From Pararhizobium sp. YC-54 (lineage in GTDB: Bacteria; Pseudomonadota; Alphaproteobacteria; Rhizobiales; Rhizobiaceae): DNA of 64,000 nucleotides. The position numbers were made by a program, and so were the translations under genes. Under the pieces are notes generated by a model that searched no databases, was not told the DNA's origin, and saw only the letters and a program-made list of their open reading frames with translations. The stretch is taken from assembly GCF_025847205.1 (NCBI RefSeq), contig NZ_JAOYTH010000003.1:1-64000 (forward strand). Reading direction: 5' to 3'. This document shows positions 1-9,044 of this stretch, one piece after another (within the stretch, counting starts at the first letter, position 1; each line of letters opens with the position of its first letter).

Positions 1-7
1 AGGCGCC

Positions 8-1201
8 CTAAAGCGTCTTCACGCTATGGCTCACCTTGAACTTGCGTTTCTCCAGTTCGGGGAAGAAATCGGCAGACGAAAAATATTCCTCCGGCGCCCA
101 GACACCGGGGCGTTTTTCGGTCTTCAAAACCAGCTGGGCTGCGATCGACGCGCTCATCGAGGTTCCGGCATCGACATAAGGCGCATACATCGGATCGGGC
201 GTGACGATCACCTCGCAGCGTACCTCGACCAGTTTGCCATCCTTCATGCCGCGGCCAATGGCGAAGTGGATTTCCGAGCTTTCCTGCTGTGGAATACGAT
301 GTTGGTTGCGGGCGATGTTGCGCTGGATCACCGCATTCAACACATCGAGCGGCTTGACCGATACGCCGCCGACCTCGACCGGATCATTGAAATCGCCAAA
401 GCCTGCCTTCACCAGTCCGACCCAGGCTTCGTGTTCGCGGTGCGGCAGATGCAGTTTCCAGGTGAATTCCTGAATACCCTTGTCGCGAATGCCGTCGGCG
501 AGCGGCACCGTCAGCTGTTCGGAATGCGGCGAATACATGAATTCGCAGCGCCCCCAGGGCTGCGGCAGGTCGATCACCTCGCGGCCCGTCATCGGCGCGC
601 ATTCGACATGTTTGCCGCCAAAGAACTGCGTGCTCGGATGGGCATATTCGGCAAGAACCGTCGAGACGCTGTAGGGCGGCATCAGGATCGGGTTTTCGCC
701 GCCCGTCAGTTCGGCTGCCCAATAGAGGTTGATCTTCTCGATCGTATCGAGTTCGTCGGCAACCGCACGGCAGATGACGTTGGACATGCCGGGATCGGCG
801 CCGACGCCGACAACGGCGGTGACGCCCGCTGCCTTGAAGCGCTCATGCTCGGCAATCTGCTTGACGGTGAACGTGCCGAGGCCACCGAGATCCATATAGG
901 CGACCTTGGCTGATAGCGCCGCCTCGAAAATGGTCATCTGGAAACCCAAAAGGGTCGGAACGCAGTTGATGCAGAGATCGGCCCCCTCGATCGCTTCCGC
1001 CAGCCGCGCCGGATCGGTGACGTCGAGATCAAACAGGTTGAGCCGCGCATCGCCGAGATCGGCGGCCAGGCTTTCCATACGCTCACGCGACGTATCGCAG
1101 ATGCGGATCGATGCGATGTCGACAATGGCGCGATCGGAGACGAGATCGCGGACAATACCGGCGCCCATCAGGCCGGCGCCACCGAGAATGGAGATTTTCA
1201 T
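8..1201 (-). CDS. Saccharopine dehydrogenase-like NAD(P)-binding oxidoreductase
   Basis: The 397-residue protein opens with a Rossmann nucleotide-binding motif (GGAGLMGAG, residues 6-14). The rest reads like the saccharopine dehydrogenase / carboxynorspermidine dehydrogenase / homospermidine synthase superfamily. The start at 1201 is preceded by AAGGACG, whereas the open frame further upstream runs through a palindromic repeat and is unlikely to be translated. It is the last gene of a leftward operon that includes a polyamine-type ABC transporter, so I infer it reduces or oxidises an imine/amine intermediate of the imported compound. The family covers several substrates and the sequence does not choose among them. 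Family call firm, substrate unknown. Confidence 0.8.
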   Translation of the reverse strand: MKISILGGAGLMGAGIVRDLVSDRAIVDIASIRICDTSRERMESLAADLGDARLNLFDLDVTDPARLAEAIEGADLCINCVPTLLGFQMTIFEAALSAKVAYMDLGGLGTFTVKQIAEHERFKAAGVTAVVGVGADPGMSNVICRAVADELDTIEKINLYWAAELTGGENPILMPPYSVSTVLAEYAHPSTQFFGGKHVECAPMTGREVIDLPQPWGRCEFMYSPHSEQLTVPLADGIRDKGIQEFTWKLHLPHREHEAWVGLVKAGFGDFNDPVEVGGVSVKPLDVLNAVIQRNIARNQHRIPQQESSEIHFAIGRGMKDGKLVEVRCEVIVTPDPMYAPYVDAGTSMSASIAAQLVLKTEKRPGVWAPEEYFSSADFFPELEKRKFKVSHSVKTL

Positions 1202-1261
1202 GATCTTGACGTCCTTTTCGAATTCTTGCCCTGCGGGCCTTAATTTCAGGAGAGCTGCGCT

Positions 1262-1309
1262 CCCCCTCATCCGGCGCTTTGCGCCACCTTCTCCCCGCTG
1301 GGGAGAAGG
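1262..1309. repeat. Rhizobial intergenic palindrome, copy 1
   Basis: A perfect 10-bp inverted repeat (CCTTCTCCCC, gct, GGGGAGAAGG; 1287-1309) is preceded by the accessory segment CCCCCTCATCCGGCGC. The same core recurs at 2917-2937, 7855-7875 and 7960-7980. It lies between two genes of the operon and could form an mRNA hairpin there. Confidence 0.85.
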
Positions 1310-1316
1310 CAAGTCT

Positions 1317-2822
1317 TCAGACGTGCTTGCGCCCGCCCTCCTCGTAGAACCAGCTGTCGGGATAGGGATACCACCACTCGTGGATGACCGGCTTATGGTC
1401 GATGATCACCATCTTCGAGCGGCGGAAGGCGTCGAGCCCCTGGCGGCCGAGTTCGCGGCCCATGCCCGATGCCTTCCAGCCGCCGAACGGCAGCGCATCA
1501 TTGTCGATCATCGGGTTGTTGACCCAGACCATGCCGGATTCCAGCCCCTCAGCTGCTTCCATCGCCTCTTCCAGGCTGGTGGTGAACACCGAGGCGCCGA
1601 GACCGAAGGGACTGTCATTGGCAAGCCGCACGGCTTCATCGAAATCAGCGACGCGGGCGACGGCCGCGACCGGGCCGAAACATTCCTCCTGCATGATCGC
1701 CATGTCCGGCGTGCAGCCGGTGAGGATCGTCGGCTCGTAGAACCAGCCGACCGGCTCGCTCCCAGGGATTTTGCCGCCGAGAACAACAGTTGCGCCCTTG
1801 GCCTTGGCATCTTCGACAAGCCGGATCACTTTTTTGCGCGCGTCCTCGCTGACGAGCGGGCCGATCTCGGCTCTGGTCAGGCCATTGCCAATGCGCAGAC
1901 GGCGCGCCTCAGCGGTAAATTTCTCGATGAAAGCGTCGTGGACACTATCGACCACGAAGAACCGTTCGGCCGACGTGCAGACCTGGCCGGAAAGGTGGAA
2001 CGCGGCAGTGACGGCACCGGCGGCGGCGACATCGAGCGGCGCGTGCGCGGTGATGATCATCGGATCGCTGCCCCCGGCCTCGATCACCGACGGTTTCATC
2101 TGGCCGGCAGCTGCCGAGGCCACGGCCCGGCCGGCGACAACCGAGCCGGTGAAGGCGACGGCGTGGGTGAGCGGCGAGGCGATCAGATATTGCGCGACCC
2201 CGGCACCGCCGGGCACGCAGGCAATCAGGCCTTCCGGCAGAGCCTCGAAGATAGCCATGAATTCCAGAGTCGACAGTGTCGTCGCCAGCGCCGGCTTGAT
2301 GATGCAGGCGTTGCCCGCAGCCAAGGAGGCTGCCACCGTCCAGCACATCAACAGGATCGGGAAGTTGAACGGCATGATGTGGACGCTGGTGCCGAGCGCC
2401 TCGTAACGCGCATACTGGAACGACCCGGCCTGCGTCGTGCCGGCCACCTTGCCCGCCTCGTCGCGGGCCATTTCGGCGAAATAACGGAAGGCCCCGGCGC
2501 AATTGGCGACCTCGCCGATCGCTTCCGGATAGGGCTTGCCCATCTCGCGCGACATCAGTTCGGCGCAGACCCGCATGTCGGTCGCTTCGATACGGCTGGC
2601 GATCCGGTGCAGGATCGTGGCGCGGCTTTTGGCGTCGCGGCGTTTCCATTCGGATTGCGCGGTTCTGGCGGCAAGAAGCACATCATCGAGTTCGGCGGCC
2701 GTCGTTTCGGCGAACACGCCCTCGTTTCCAAGTGTGGCGGGATTGATCACCGTGTGACGCTCGCCCGCCGCCTTGATGTAGACCGGGTGCCGGTAGAAAA
2801 CGGGCTCGGCTGGATTGAACAT
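1317..2822 (-). CDS. NAD(P)-dependent aldehyde dehydrogenase
   Basis: The 501-residue protein has the aldehyde dehydrogenase fold. The general-base glutamate is E248 in EAGGSDP (the more usual form is ELGG), and the catalytic cysteine is C282 in GQVCTSAER. An FTGSV cofactor-loop motif is also present. Length and motifs resemble succinate-semialdehyde and related short aliphatic aldehyde dehydrogenases. The start at 2822 has AAGGAAAA upstream. In the operon it would oxidise the aldehyde released from an imported amine-like substrate. A second aldehyde dehydrogenase of a different subfamily lies in the divergent arm at 11578. Enzyme class is certain, substrate is not. Confidence 0.9.
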   Translation of the reverse strand: MFNPAEPVFYRHPVYIKAAGERHTVINPATLGNEGVFAETTAAELDDVLLAARTAQSEWKRRDAKSRATILHRIASRIEATDMRVCAELMSREMGKPYPEAIGEVANCAGAFRYFAEMARDEAGKVAGTTQAGSFQYARYEALGTSVHIMPFNFPILLMCWTVAASLAAGNACIIKPALATTLSTLEFMAIFEALPEGLIACVPGGAGVAQYLIASPLTHAVAFTGSVVAGRAVASAAAGQMKPSVIEAGGSDPMIITAHAPLDVAAAGAVTAAFHLSGQVCTSAERFFVVDSVHDAFIEKFTAEARRLRIGNGLTRAEIGPLVSEDARKKVIRLVEDAKAKGATVVLGGKIPGSEPVGWFYEPTILTGCTPDMAIMQEECFGPVAAVARVADFDEAVRLANDSPFGLGASVFTTSLEEAMEAAEGLESGMVWVNNPMIDNDALPFGGWKASGMGRELGRQGLDAFRRSKMVIIDHKPVIHEWWYPYPDSWFYEEGGRKHV

Positions 2823-2871
2823 AGTGTTTTCCTTGTCGCTCTATGTCGAGAGGTGAAGGCCCCCAACCCTG

Positions 2872-2937
2872 CCCTCCCCCCGCTGGGGAGAGGAGGAACA
2901 GAATTCGCCGCCACCTCTTCTCCCCAGCGGGGAGAAG
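2872..2937. repeat. Rhizobial palindromes, copy 2 (imperfect plus perfect)
   Basis: Two copies of the same element sit head to head: an imperfect one (CCTCCCCCCGCTGGGGAGAGG, about 2872-2893) and a perfect one (CTTCTCCCC, agc, GGGGAGAAG; 2917-2937). They fill most of the 147-bp gap between the cupin and aldehyde dehydrogenase genes. Confidence 0.85.
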
Positions 2938-2969
2938 GCCCGAACGACGGATCAGGGGTAGCCCAAACC

Positions 2970-3329
2970 TCAGCGGATCATGTAGACCTTCTTGATCGTC
3001 TCATGGACCGTGCAGACGCCCCTCCAGTCCTGCGGGAAGAAGGCTGCGGTATCCGGGGTAATCTCGATCACCTCGCCAGACTCGTGCACATAGGTGCAGC
3101 GGCCTTCGAGGAAGTGGCAGAATTCGTCGCGGGTCACGTGGCAGTTCCATTTGCCGGGGGTGCAGACCCACAGCCCGCATTCGGACTGGCCGTTCGGTCC
3201 CTTGTGGATCAGCTTGCCCGACGTCCGGCTTTCCCCATCGATCATCGTCGAGATGACGCCCCAGTCCTTGAGGTCGGTCTGGTCGAGTGGTTTGCGCATC
3301 AGTGGCGTGGCGGTCATCCCGGCGGTCAT
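2970..3329 (-). CDS. Cupin domain protein (DUF861 type), paralogue 1
   Basis: The 119-residue single-domain cupin has features of the DUF861 / ethanolamine- and ureidoglycine-related cupin group (GLWVCTPGKWNCHVTRDEFCHFLEG, then a second half containing ITPDTAAFFPQDW). AAAGGAAA precedes the start at 3329. It is clearly paralogous to the neighbouring cupin at 3418: both contain LVDWG/LKDWG-type N-termini, TPG-W and DEFCHF segments. Small cupins of this type either bind metals and catalyse isomerisation or hydrolysis, or are non-catalytic. The tandem pair could form a heterodimer. Function in the cluster is unknown. Confidence 0.8.
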   Translation of the reverse strand: MTAGMTATPLMRKPLDQTDLKDWGVISTMIDGESRTSGKLIHKGPNGQSECGLWVCTPGKWNCHVTRDEFCHFLEGRCTYVHESGEVIEITPDTAAFFPQDWRGVCTVHETIKKVYMIR

Positions 3330-3417
3330 GGCGTGTTTCCTTTCGTCTTTTCTTTGGGAAGCGGCCGCGTTCTTAAGAAACGCGAAGCACCGCTAAAGTC
3401 GTTTCAAGTCCGGCCAG

Positions 3418-3774
3418 TCAGACCAGCATGTAGATGTTGCGCATGGTCGCGATCACGTGGCATTCGCCGGTCCAGCCGCCGGGAAACATCACCACGGTTC
3501 CTGCCTCGACCTCGATCACCTCGCCCTCGTCGGACCGATAGACCGCGCGGCCGCTTACGAAATGGCAGAATTCGTCCCGCGGGATCGACAGCCGCCAGCG
3601 GCCGGGCGTGCAGACCCAGATGCCGGTTTCCGGCTGGTTGTTCGGCCCCTTGTGCACGAGCCGGCCGGTCGATTTCGACTGGCCCTCGACACTGTCGGGT
3701 TGCAGACCCCAGTCGACGAGATCGTCCGTGGTGGTGGCGTTGTAGATATGCGGTGCGGATGAAGGTTCAGCCAT
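3418..3774 (-). CDS. Cupin domain protein (DUF861 type), paralogue 2
   Basis: This 118-residue cupin shares the arrangement of its neighbour at 2970 (IWVCTPGRWRLSIPRDEFCHF, then VEAGTVVMFPGGWTGECHV). Its start overlaps the stop of the glycosyltransferase gene by 8 bp, indicating translational coupling, and GGGAAAG lies upstream. It probably works with the other cupin on a cluster intermediate, but no specific reaction can be read from the sequence. Confidence 0.8.
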   Translation of the reverse strand: MAEPSSAPHIYNATTTDDLVDWGLQPDSVEGQSKSTGRLVHKGPNNQPETGIWVCTPGRWRLSIPRDEFCHFVSGRAVYRSDEGEVIEVEAGTVVMFPGGWTGECHVIATMRNIYMLV

Positions 3775-5059
3775 CGAACTTTCCCGTATTCGCCAGTTGA
3801 TCGAGAATGGCGGCGGCCTTTTTCGGGCCGCTCTGCGATTGCATATGGGCGCTGGTGGCGGCCAGCTTCGCCTTCATCTTCGGATCATTGACGCAGGCAT
3901 CGAGCTTGGCGGCCAGTTCCTCATCCGTCCAGTCGTAGCGTGGCATCTTGAAGCCATGGCCGGTTTCATCGACCCGCGTCGCATTGTCGTGGCCATCCCA
4001 GACATAGGGCATGATGATTGCCGGCTTGCCGAAATAGAGGCACTCGGTGAACGAGTTGTTGCCGCCGTGATGGATGGCCGCATCGATCTGCGGGATGACG
4101 GAAGGTTGCGGAAACCAGCTTTCGACAATGATATTGCCCGGCAGGCCGCTATACTGCTCCTTATAGTCTCCGACATTGACCAGCGCGCGATAAGGAAGTT
4201 TTCCGATTGTGGCGATCAGCCGTTTGAGAAGATCGGTATCGCCGGCGCCAAGACTGCCGAACGATATATAGAGGAGAGGCTTGTCGTTGTTCTCTGAAAA
4301 GACCGGGACTTCGTAAGGTTTTTCCTTGCGCACGCAGCCTTCTAGATATTGGAACTGCTTGGGATCGAGCGGATGTTCACGGTCGAACTTCACCGATTCC
4401 GGATAGAGCAGCAGGTTCATGAAGGGCGATGCCTCGAAGAACTGGCCGATCGGATAGGCCTCCTCCCCGGTCGAGGCGAGGAAGGCGTTGAAATCCTCAT
4501 GGATCGGCTTGATCACCTGATTGAATTTTTCGCGGTAGGCGGCGTGGCCGGCCAGATCGTCCTGGCGGCAGCCGGACAGGTGTGGCGGGATCTTTTCGTC
4601 CTCGATCTCGTTTTCCGAGCAGGAAATGATCCTGACCCAGGGCTTGCCGAACTGCTTGATCGCCGGAAAAAGAATGACGTTGTCGACGCAAATGAGGTCG
4701 GGTTTGATCTTTGCCAGCACGCCCGGCAGATCCTTCTGCGCCCATTTGGCGCTGTCGACGATCGCCTCCCAGCAATCGCGCACATAATTGCTGATCTGGT
4801 CGTAGGGGCTTTTGCGAAAGTTCGGGATATGGCCGTTGATGAAATCCTCCCAGAACTTCGCCATCTGCTCCGGCGGCATCGGCGCCGAGAGGTTCACAGG
4901 ATAGGCTTCGAAGCCATACCCCTTGTAGACATCGACGAAACCGGGATCGGACAGAAAGACGGCCTTGTGGCCGAGCGCCTCGACGGCCTGCGCGATACCG
5001 ACGGAATTGAGCGCCGGGCCGAAGGCCGCTTCCGGAAAGAATGCAATCGTCTTGGACAT
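3767..5059 (-). CDS. GT1/UGT-like glycosyltransferase
   Basis: The 430-residue protein begins MSKTIAFFPEAAFGPALNS and ends in the nucleotide-sugar-binding half typical of GT1 (macrolide/UDP-glycosyltransferase-like) enzymes. HHGGNNS at residues 330-336 is followed by a proline/glycine-rich donor-binding segment (PYVWDGHDNATR). The start at 5059 has AGAGGGAA upstream, and the longer frame would run back into the ATPase gene. It is a paralogue of the protein encoded at 10297 in the divergent arm, sharing FFPEA-G-ALN--GIAQ, LDPKQF/LDPQKF and SWFPQPSV segments. It sits between transporter and cupin genes. A glycosyltransferase in a polyamine-type uptake operon is unusual, and both acceptor and donor are unknown. 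Confidence 0.82.
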   Translation of the reverse strand: MSKTIAFFPEAAFGPALNSVGIAQAVEALGHKAVFLSDPGFVDVYKGYGFEAYPVNLSAPMPPEQMAKFWEDFINGHIPNFRKSPYDQISNYVRDCWEAIVDSAKWAQKDLPGVLAKIKPDLICVDNVILFPAIKQFGKPWVRIISCSENEIEDEKIPPHLSGCRQDDLAGHAAYREKFNQVIKPIHEDFNAFLASTGEEAYPIGQFFEASPFMNLLLYPESVKFDREHPLDPKQFQYLEGCVRKEKPYEVPVFSENNDKPLLYISFGSLGAGDTDLLKRLIATIGKLPYRALVNVGDYKEQYSGLPGNIIVESWFPQPSVIPQIDAAIHHGGNNSFTECLYFGKPAIIMPYVWDGHDNATRVDETGHGFKMPRYDWTDEELAAKLDACVNDPKMKAKLAATSAHMQSQSGPKKAAAILDQLANTGKFDG

Positions 5060-5078
5060 CAGTTCCCTCTTGTTTTCT

Positions 5079-6140
5079 TTAGTCCTGAAAAATCCGGCAG
5101 GCGGCTGCATCGAACCCGAGCGATACCGCAGCACCCGTTTGTGCAGCCGCTGCCCCCGTCGCTGCCAAGCGAACCTGAAGGGGCGCTGCAGATAGGGTCG
5201 TTTTAACGTAGAGTTGGCGGTCGAGACCGTGGTAGGCGACGTCGACGACAGTTCCGGCGATGCCTGTGCCATCTGATTTCAACACGATATTTTCCGGCCG
5301 GACCGCCAGCACTGCCTTTTGATCCCGCTTTAGCCCGTTGTGATCGCAGGCGAGCACTTCGCCGCCGGCGCGAAACAGCGCGTCGGCACCGATCTCTCCC
5401 TCGATGAAATTCATCACGCCGATAAAGCCGGCAACGAAGCGATTGGCCGGCCGCTCATAGACCTCCTGCGGCGTCCCGCATTGCAGGATGCTGCCGTCCT
5501 TCAACACCGCGACACGGTCGGCCATGACCAGCGCCTCTTCCTGATCATGGGTGACAATGATGAAGGTGATGCCGACCTCGTTCTGCAGCCGCTTCAATTC
5601 GAGCTGCATCTTTTCGCGCAGCTTCTTGTCCAGCGCGCCGAGCGGTTCATCGAGAAGCAGGACTTTTGGCCGCTTGATCAGCGCGCGGGCCAGCGCAACG
5701 CGCTGTTTCTGCCCACCGGAAAGCTCGGCCGGCTTGCGCCCAGCCAGCGCCTGCAGGTCCGTCGTTTTCAGCATTTCCTCGACTCGCGCCGAAATCTCGG
5801 ATTTAGCGAGCTGTTCCATTTCGAGACCGTAAGCCAGGTTCTGCCGAACCGTCATATGCGGAAACAGGGCGTAGGACTGGAACATCAGGTTGAGCGGCCG
5901 TTTTTCCGGCGCCTGTTCGGTGATGTCAGTACCTGCAAGCCGGATACGGCCTTCGTCCGGCACTTCGAACCCGGCAATCATGCGCAGAAGCGTGGTCTTG
6001 CCGCAGCCGGATGGGCCGAGCAGCGCGAAAAATTCGTTCTCTCTTATATCCAGCGACAGGCCATTGACCGCGACGGTCTTGCCAAAACGCTTGACGACAG
6101 TGTCGACCGCCAGAACCGGGGCTTTGAAGTCAATGTTCAT
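5079..6140 (-). CDS. ABC transporter ATP-binding protein, PotA type
   Basis: The 353-residue protein has Walker A (GPSGCGKTT), the signature LSGGQKQRVALARAL, Walker B (VLLLDEPLGALD) and a C-terminal TOBE-like region, as in spermidine/putrescine importer ATPases. I place the start at 6140, where ATG overlaps the permease stop as ATGA. A start nine codons upstream (6167) is possible. It energises import by the permeases at 6137 and 6921 with the binding protein at 7992. The family also moves other cationic and small organic compounds, so polyamine specificity is only an analogy. Confidence 0.9.
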   Translation of the reverse strand: MNIDFKAPVLAVDTVVKRFGKTVAVNGLSLDIRENEFFALLGPSGCGKTTLLRMIAGFEVPDEGRIRLAGTDITEQAPEKRPLNLMFQSYALFPHMTVRQNLAYGLEMEQLAKSEISARVEEMLKTTDLQALAGRKPAELSGGQKQRVALARALIKRPKVLLLDEPLGALDKKLREKMQLELKRLQNEVGITFIIVTHDQEEALVMADRVAVLKDGSILQCGTPQEVYERPANRFVAGFIGVMNFIEGEIGADALFRAGGEVLACDHNGLKRDQKAVLAVRPENIVLKSDGTGIAGTVVDVAYHGLDRQLYVKTTLSAAPLQVRLAATGAAAAQTGAAVSLGFDAAACRIFQD

Positions 6141-6928
6141 CGGGTCATCTGTTCTTTGTTCAGCCATTGCGAAAGGAGAAGGGCGGCAGCGCTGACGCCC
6201 ATGACGATGGTGGCGAGCGCATTGATTTCCGGCGTCACGCCAAAGCGGATCATCGAATAGATCTGCATCGGCAGGGTGATTGAGGAGCGGCCGGCGCCCG
6301 AGGTGAAGAAGGCGATGATGAATTCATCGACCGACAGGGTGAAGGCGAGCAGCGCACCGGCGATGATGGCCGGCAAGAGAACCGGGAAGGTGATCCGCCA
6401 GAAGGTCGTGAATGAAGAAGCGCCAAGATCGCGCGATGCCTCGACAATGGAGAAATCGAAGTTCTTCAGCCGAGCCCGCACCACCGAGCAGACGAAGGCG
6501 AGATCGAAGATCACATGGCTGATAACGATCGTCGAGAGGCCCATCGTCACGTTCAGCCGCGAAAACAGAGTGAGTAGCGCCACGGCCAAAACGATGTCGG
6601 GAATGACCATCGGCGCGAACGCCAGTGCTTCGAGTGCGGTGCTCCTGCGCTTGCGCGTTTCCATGCCGATCGCCAGCATGGTTCCGAGAACGGTGGCGAT
6701 CAGCGTCGCAAAAATCGCCACGACCAGCGTGTTCCAGGCGGCATGCAGAATATCGCTGTTGTTGGCGAGCGAGACGTACCAGCGCAGCGAAAAGCCCGAC
6801 CATGTCGTCGGCAGGCCGCTGGCATTGAACGACAACAGCACGAGAACCGCGATCGGTAGATAGAGGAAGCTGAAGACCAGAACGAGAATGGCCCGCCCGG
6901 TCAGTTTGGTGCGCAGGGCATCAGCCAT
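6137..6928 (-). CDS. ABC transporter permease, PotC type
   Basis: The 263-residue inner-membrane protein has about six hydrophobic segments and the EAA loop (EASRDLGASSFTTFWRITFP) that contacts the ATPase. The start at 6928 is preceded by AGGAGG at good spacing and overlaps the upstream permease stop by 8 bp, so it is preferred over the ATG seven codons earlier. It pairs with the PotB-type permease to form the transmembrane channel. Confidence 0.9.
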   Translation of the reverse strand: MADALRTKLTGRAILVLVFSFLYLPIAVLVLLSFNASGLPTTWSGFSLRWYVSLANNSDILHAAWNTLVVAIFATLIATVLGTMLAIGMETRKRRSTALEALAFAPMVIPDIVLAVALLTLFSRLNVTMGLSTIVISHVIFDLAFVCSVVRARLKNFDFSIVEASRDLGASSFTTFWRITFPVLLPAIIAGALLAFTLSVDEFIIAFFTSGAGRSSITLPMQIYSMIRFGVTPEINALATIVMGVSAAALLLSQWLNKEQMTR

Positions 6929-7787
6929 TGGCCGCCTCCTGCTTTTCACCGCAGAAGCGCGCCGAGGCGCGGGCTTGCAGAAGCAACAGCCCGATCATGA
7001 TGGCGATCAGCACCATGCCGAGTGCGGCACCGAAGGGCCAGTCGTTGGCGGTGAGAAACTGGTCATAGACGAGATTGCCGATCATCTGGAACCGGCCACC
7101 GCCGAGCAGCGCCGGGGTGACGAAATTGCCGATCGAAAGGACGAAGACGAACACACCGCCGGCAGCGACGCCCGGCATGGTCAAAGGCAGGGTCACGCGG
7201 AAGAATGTCCGCACCCGCCCTGCCCCCAGATCGCGTGAGGCCTCGATCAGTTCGCCATTCAGCCGCGACAGGCTGGAATAGATGGCCAGGATCACGAAGG
7301 GCAGATAGTTGTAGACGAGGCCGGTAATGACGGCGCCTTCACGATAGAGCAGCGCCAGCGGCTCGCCCTCATAGCCAAACCAGCGCAGCAGATTGTTGAT
7401 CAGGCCTTCGCGGTTTAACAGCACGATCCAGGCATAGGTGCGGATCAGGTAATTGCTCCAGAACGGCAGCACGGCAAAAAACAGCAGCAGCGGCTGTGTC
7501 CGCTTTGGTGAGAGGCAGATGGCATAGGCGGCGGGATAGGCGATCAGGATCGCCAGCAAGGTCGCCAGGCCCGCGATGCGCACCGATGTCAGGAAGATTT
7601 TCGCGTAGAGCGGATCGATGACTCTTTGAAAATTCTCCGCCGTCGGCGTGTATTCAATGCCGCCATACAGCCCGCGCGTCAGGAACGCATAGGCAAGAAT
7701 GATCAGGCACGGAACGACCATGAACAGGAAGAGCCACGCGACGGCAGGCAGAGCCATGAGATTGGAACGAACCGTCTGCGAGGACAA
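6921..7787 (-). CDS. ABC transporter permease, PotB type
   Basis: This integral membrane permease has six predicted helices and an EAA motif (EASRDLGAGRVRTFFRVTLP). The open frame extends upstream through a palindromic repeat that reads as proline/arginine-rich non-membrane sequence, so the true start is internal. I choose TTG at 7787 (MSSQTVRSNLMALPAV, 288 aa) with CGGAG upstream. ATG at 7757 (MALPAVAW) is the alternative. Partner of the PotC-type permease; start uncertain, family firm. Confidence 0.85.
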   Translation of the reverse strand: MSSQTVRSNLMALPAVAWLFLFMVVPCLIILAYAFLTRGLYGGIEYTPTAENFQRVIDPLYAKIFLTSVRIAGLATLLAILIAYPAAYAICLSPKRTQPLLLFFAVLPFWSNYLIRTYAWIVLLNREGLINNLLRWFGYEGEPLALLYREGAVITGLVYNYLPFVILAIYSSLSRLNGELIEASRDLGAGRVRTFFRVTLPLTMPGVAAGGVFVFVLSIGNFVTPALLGGGRFQMIGNLVYDQFLTANDWPFGAALGMVLIAIMIGLLLLQARASARFCGEKQEAANG

Positions 7788-7854
7788 GAAAAAGACTCCG
7801 GGGTTTGAAAATGTCCACGTTCCCGCGTGGCGGAAAAGGGGCTGGGGAAAACCT

Positions 7855-7980
7855 CTTCTCCCCAGCGGGGAGAAGGTGGCCCGCAGGGCCGGATGAGGGG
7901 GAGCCGCAGGCCCTGCGACACGCGGCGATACCCCCTCATCGCCTCGCATTCGCTCGGCACTTCTCCCCGCTGGGGAGAAG
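7855..7980. repeat. Inverted pair of rhizobial palindromes, copies 3 and 4
   Basis: Two perfect elements (CTTCTCCCC, agc, GGGGAGAAG at 7855-7875; CTTCTCCCC, gct, GGGGAGAAG at 7960-7980) face each other. Complementary arms GGATGAGGGGG and CCCCCTCATC lie between them, so the block is itself a larger inverted repeat. It separates the binding-protein gene from the permease genes and could stabilise the upstream transcript end. Confidence 0.88.
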
Positions 7981-7991
7981 AGGGCATTCAC

Positions 7992-9044
7992 TCAGTTCGC
8001 CGCCTTGATCTCGCTGACGGCTCGCGAATAGTCGCGCTGTGCCTCGCCAAGATCCTGCAGTTCCTCGTATTTCACCAGCGTTTCCGGCGAGACGCCCATG
8101 GTCGGGTATTTCTTGACGAGTTCCGGATCGAGGCTTTCCATGGCCGGCTTGTTGGGCACTTCGTAGAAGATGTTCGAAGCGGCCCAGGCATGGTTCTTGG
8201 CTTCGAGGATGAAGTCGAGGAACTTCAACGCTGCTTCCTTGTGCTCGGAATTCTTCATCACGACCATCGTGTCGATCCAGAGGTCGGAACCTTCCTTCGG
8301 CACGACGAACTTGATCTTGTCATTCTCGGCAATGCCGTAGTTGCACCAGCCGTCCCAGGCCTGAACCAGCGAGGCTTCGCCGGACACGAGCTTGGAGAAG
8401 AAGGTCGTGTCGTCATAGGCGAGCAGGTTTTTCTTGGCTTCGATCAGGGCGTTTTTGGCTTCCTCGATCTTCGCCGCATCCTTCTCGTTGACCGAATAGC
8501 CCTTATAGAGCAGGCCTGCTGCCATCAGCCAGCGGTCGGTCGAAAGCATGGTGATCTTGCCCTTGAGCGCCGCTGGCGGATTGAGCAGATAGGACCAACT
8601 GTCCGGAGTTCCCTCGACCAGATCGGAGCGATAGCAGAGACCCGTTGTGCCCCAAGCGTAAGGAACGGCATAGGTATTGCCCGGGTCGAACGCCAGCTTC
8701 GTCGCCTGCGGATAGAGGTTTTTCAGGTTCGGCACCTTCCCGGGGCCAAGCGGCTCGAGCAGGCCCTGGCCGTTGAGGATGTGGGCGAACGGCGAGGAGA
8801 CGAACACGACGTCATAGCCCTTGCCCTGGCCCGCCATCAGCTTGCCCATGATTTCTTCGTTGGTGGCGTGATTGACCACCTCGATCGTCAGGCCGGTCGC
8901 TGCCTTGAAGGTCTCGGCGATGTCGGGTGCCATGTAGCCGGCCCAGTTGGAAATGACGAGATCGGCCGACAGCACTGTTCCTGCAGAAAGAACCATGGCT
9001 GTCGTTGCGAGACCGGCCAGGCGCAATTTCACTGACGTTTTCAA
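7992..9044 (-). CDS. Periplasmic solute-binding protein, PotD type
   Basis: The 350-residue protein begins MKTSVKLRLAGLATTAMVLS with a Sec signal peptide cleaved near SA-DLVISNW. The mature part resembles spermidine/putrescine-binding proteins (SNWAGYMAPDIAETF, VPYAWGTTGLCY). The start is TTG at 9044 with CGGGAGA upstream. The ATG at 9095 would put 17 extra residues before the signal and lacks a ribosome site. It is the first gene of the leftward operon and delivers the substrate to the permeases. As binding proteins are usually made in excess, the repeat block right after it fits differential transcript stability. Confidence 0.9.
   Translation of the reverse strand: MKTSVKLRLAGLATTAMVLSAGTVLSADLVISNWAGYMAPDIAETFKAATGLTIEVVNHATNEEIMGKLMAGQGKGYDVVFVSSPFAHILNGQGLLEPLGPGKVPNLKNLYPQATKLAFDPGNTYAVPYAWGTTGLCYRSDLVEGTPDSWSYLLNPPAALKGKITMLSTDRWLMAAGLLYKGYSVNEKDAAKIEEAKNALIEAKKNLLAYDDTTFFSKLVSGEASLVQAWDGWCNYGIAENDKIKFVVPKEGSDLWIDTMVVMKNSEHKEAALKFLDFILEAKNHAWAASNIFYEVPNKPAMESLDPELVKKYPTMGVSPETLVKYEELQDLGEAQRDYSRAVSEIKAAN

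Noticed and set aside
906..3800. A 964-codon open frame on the plus strand opposite the dehydrogenase and cupin genes
   Set aside because: Low-complexity Arg/Gly-rich translation with no domain; the opposite strand carries well-conserved enzymes with ribosome sites.
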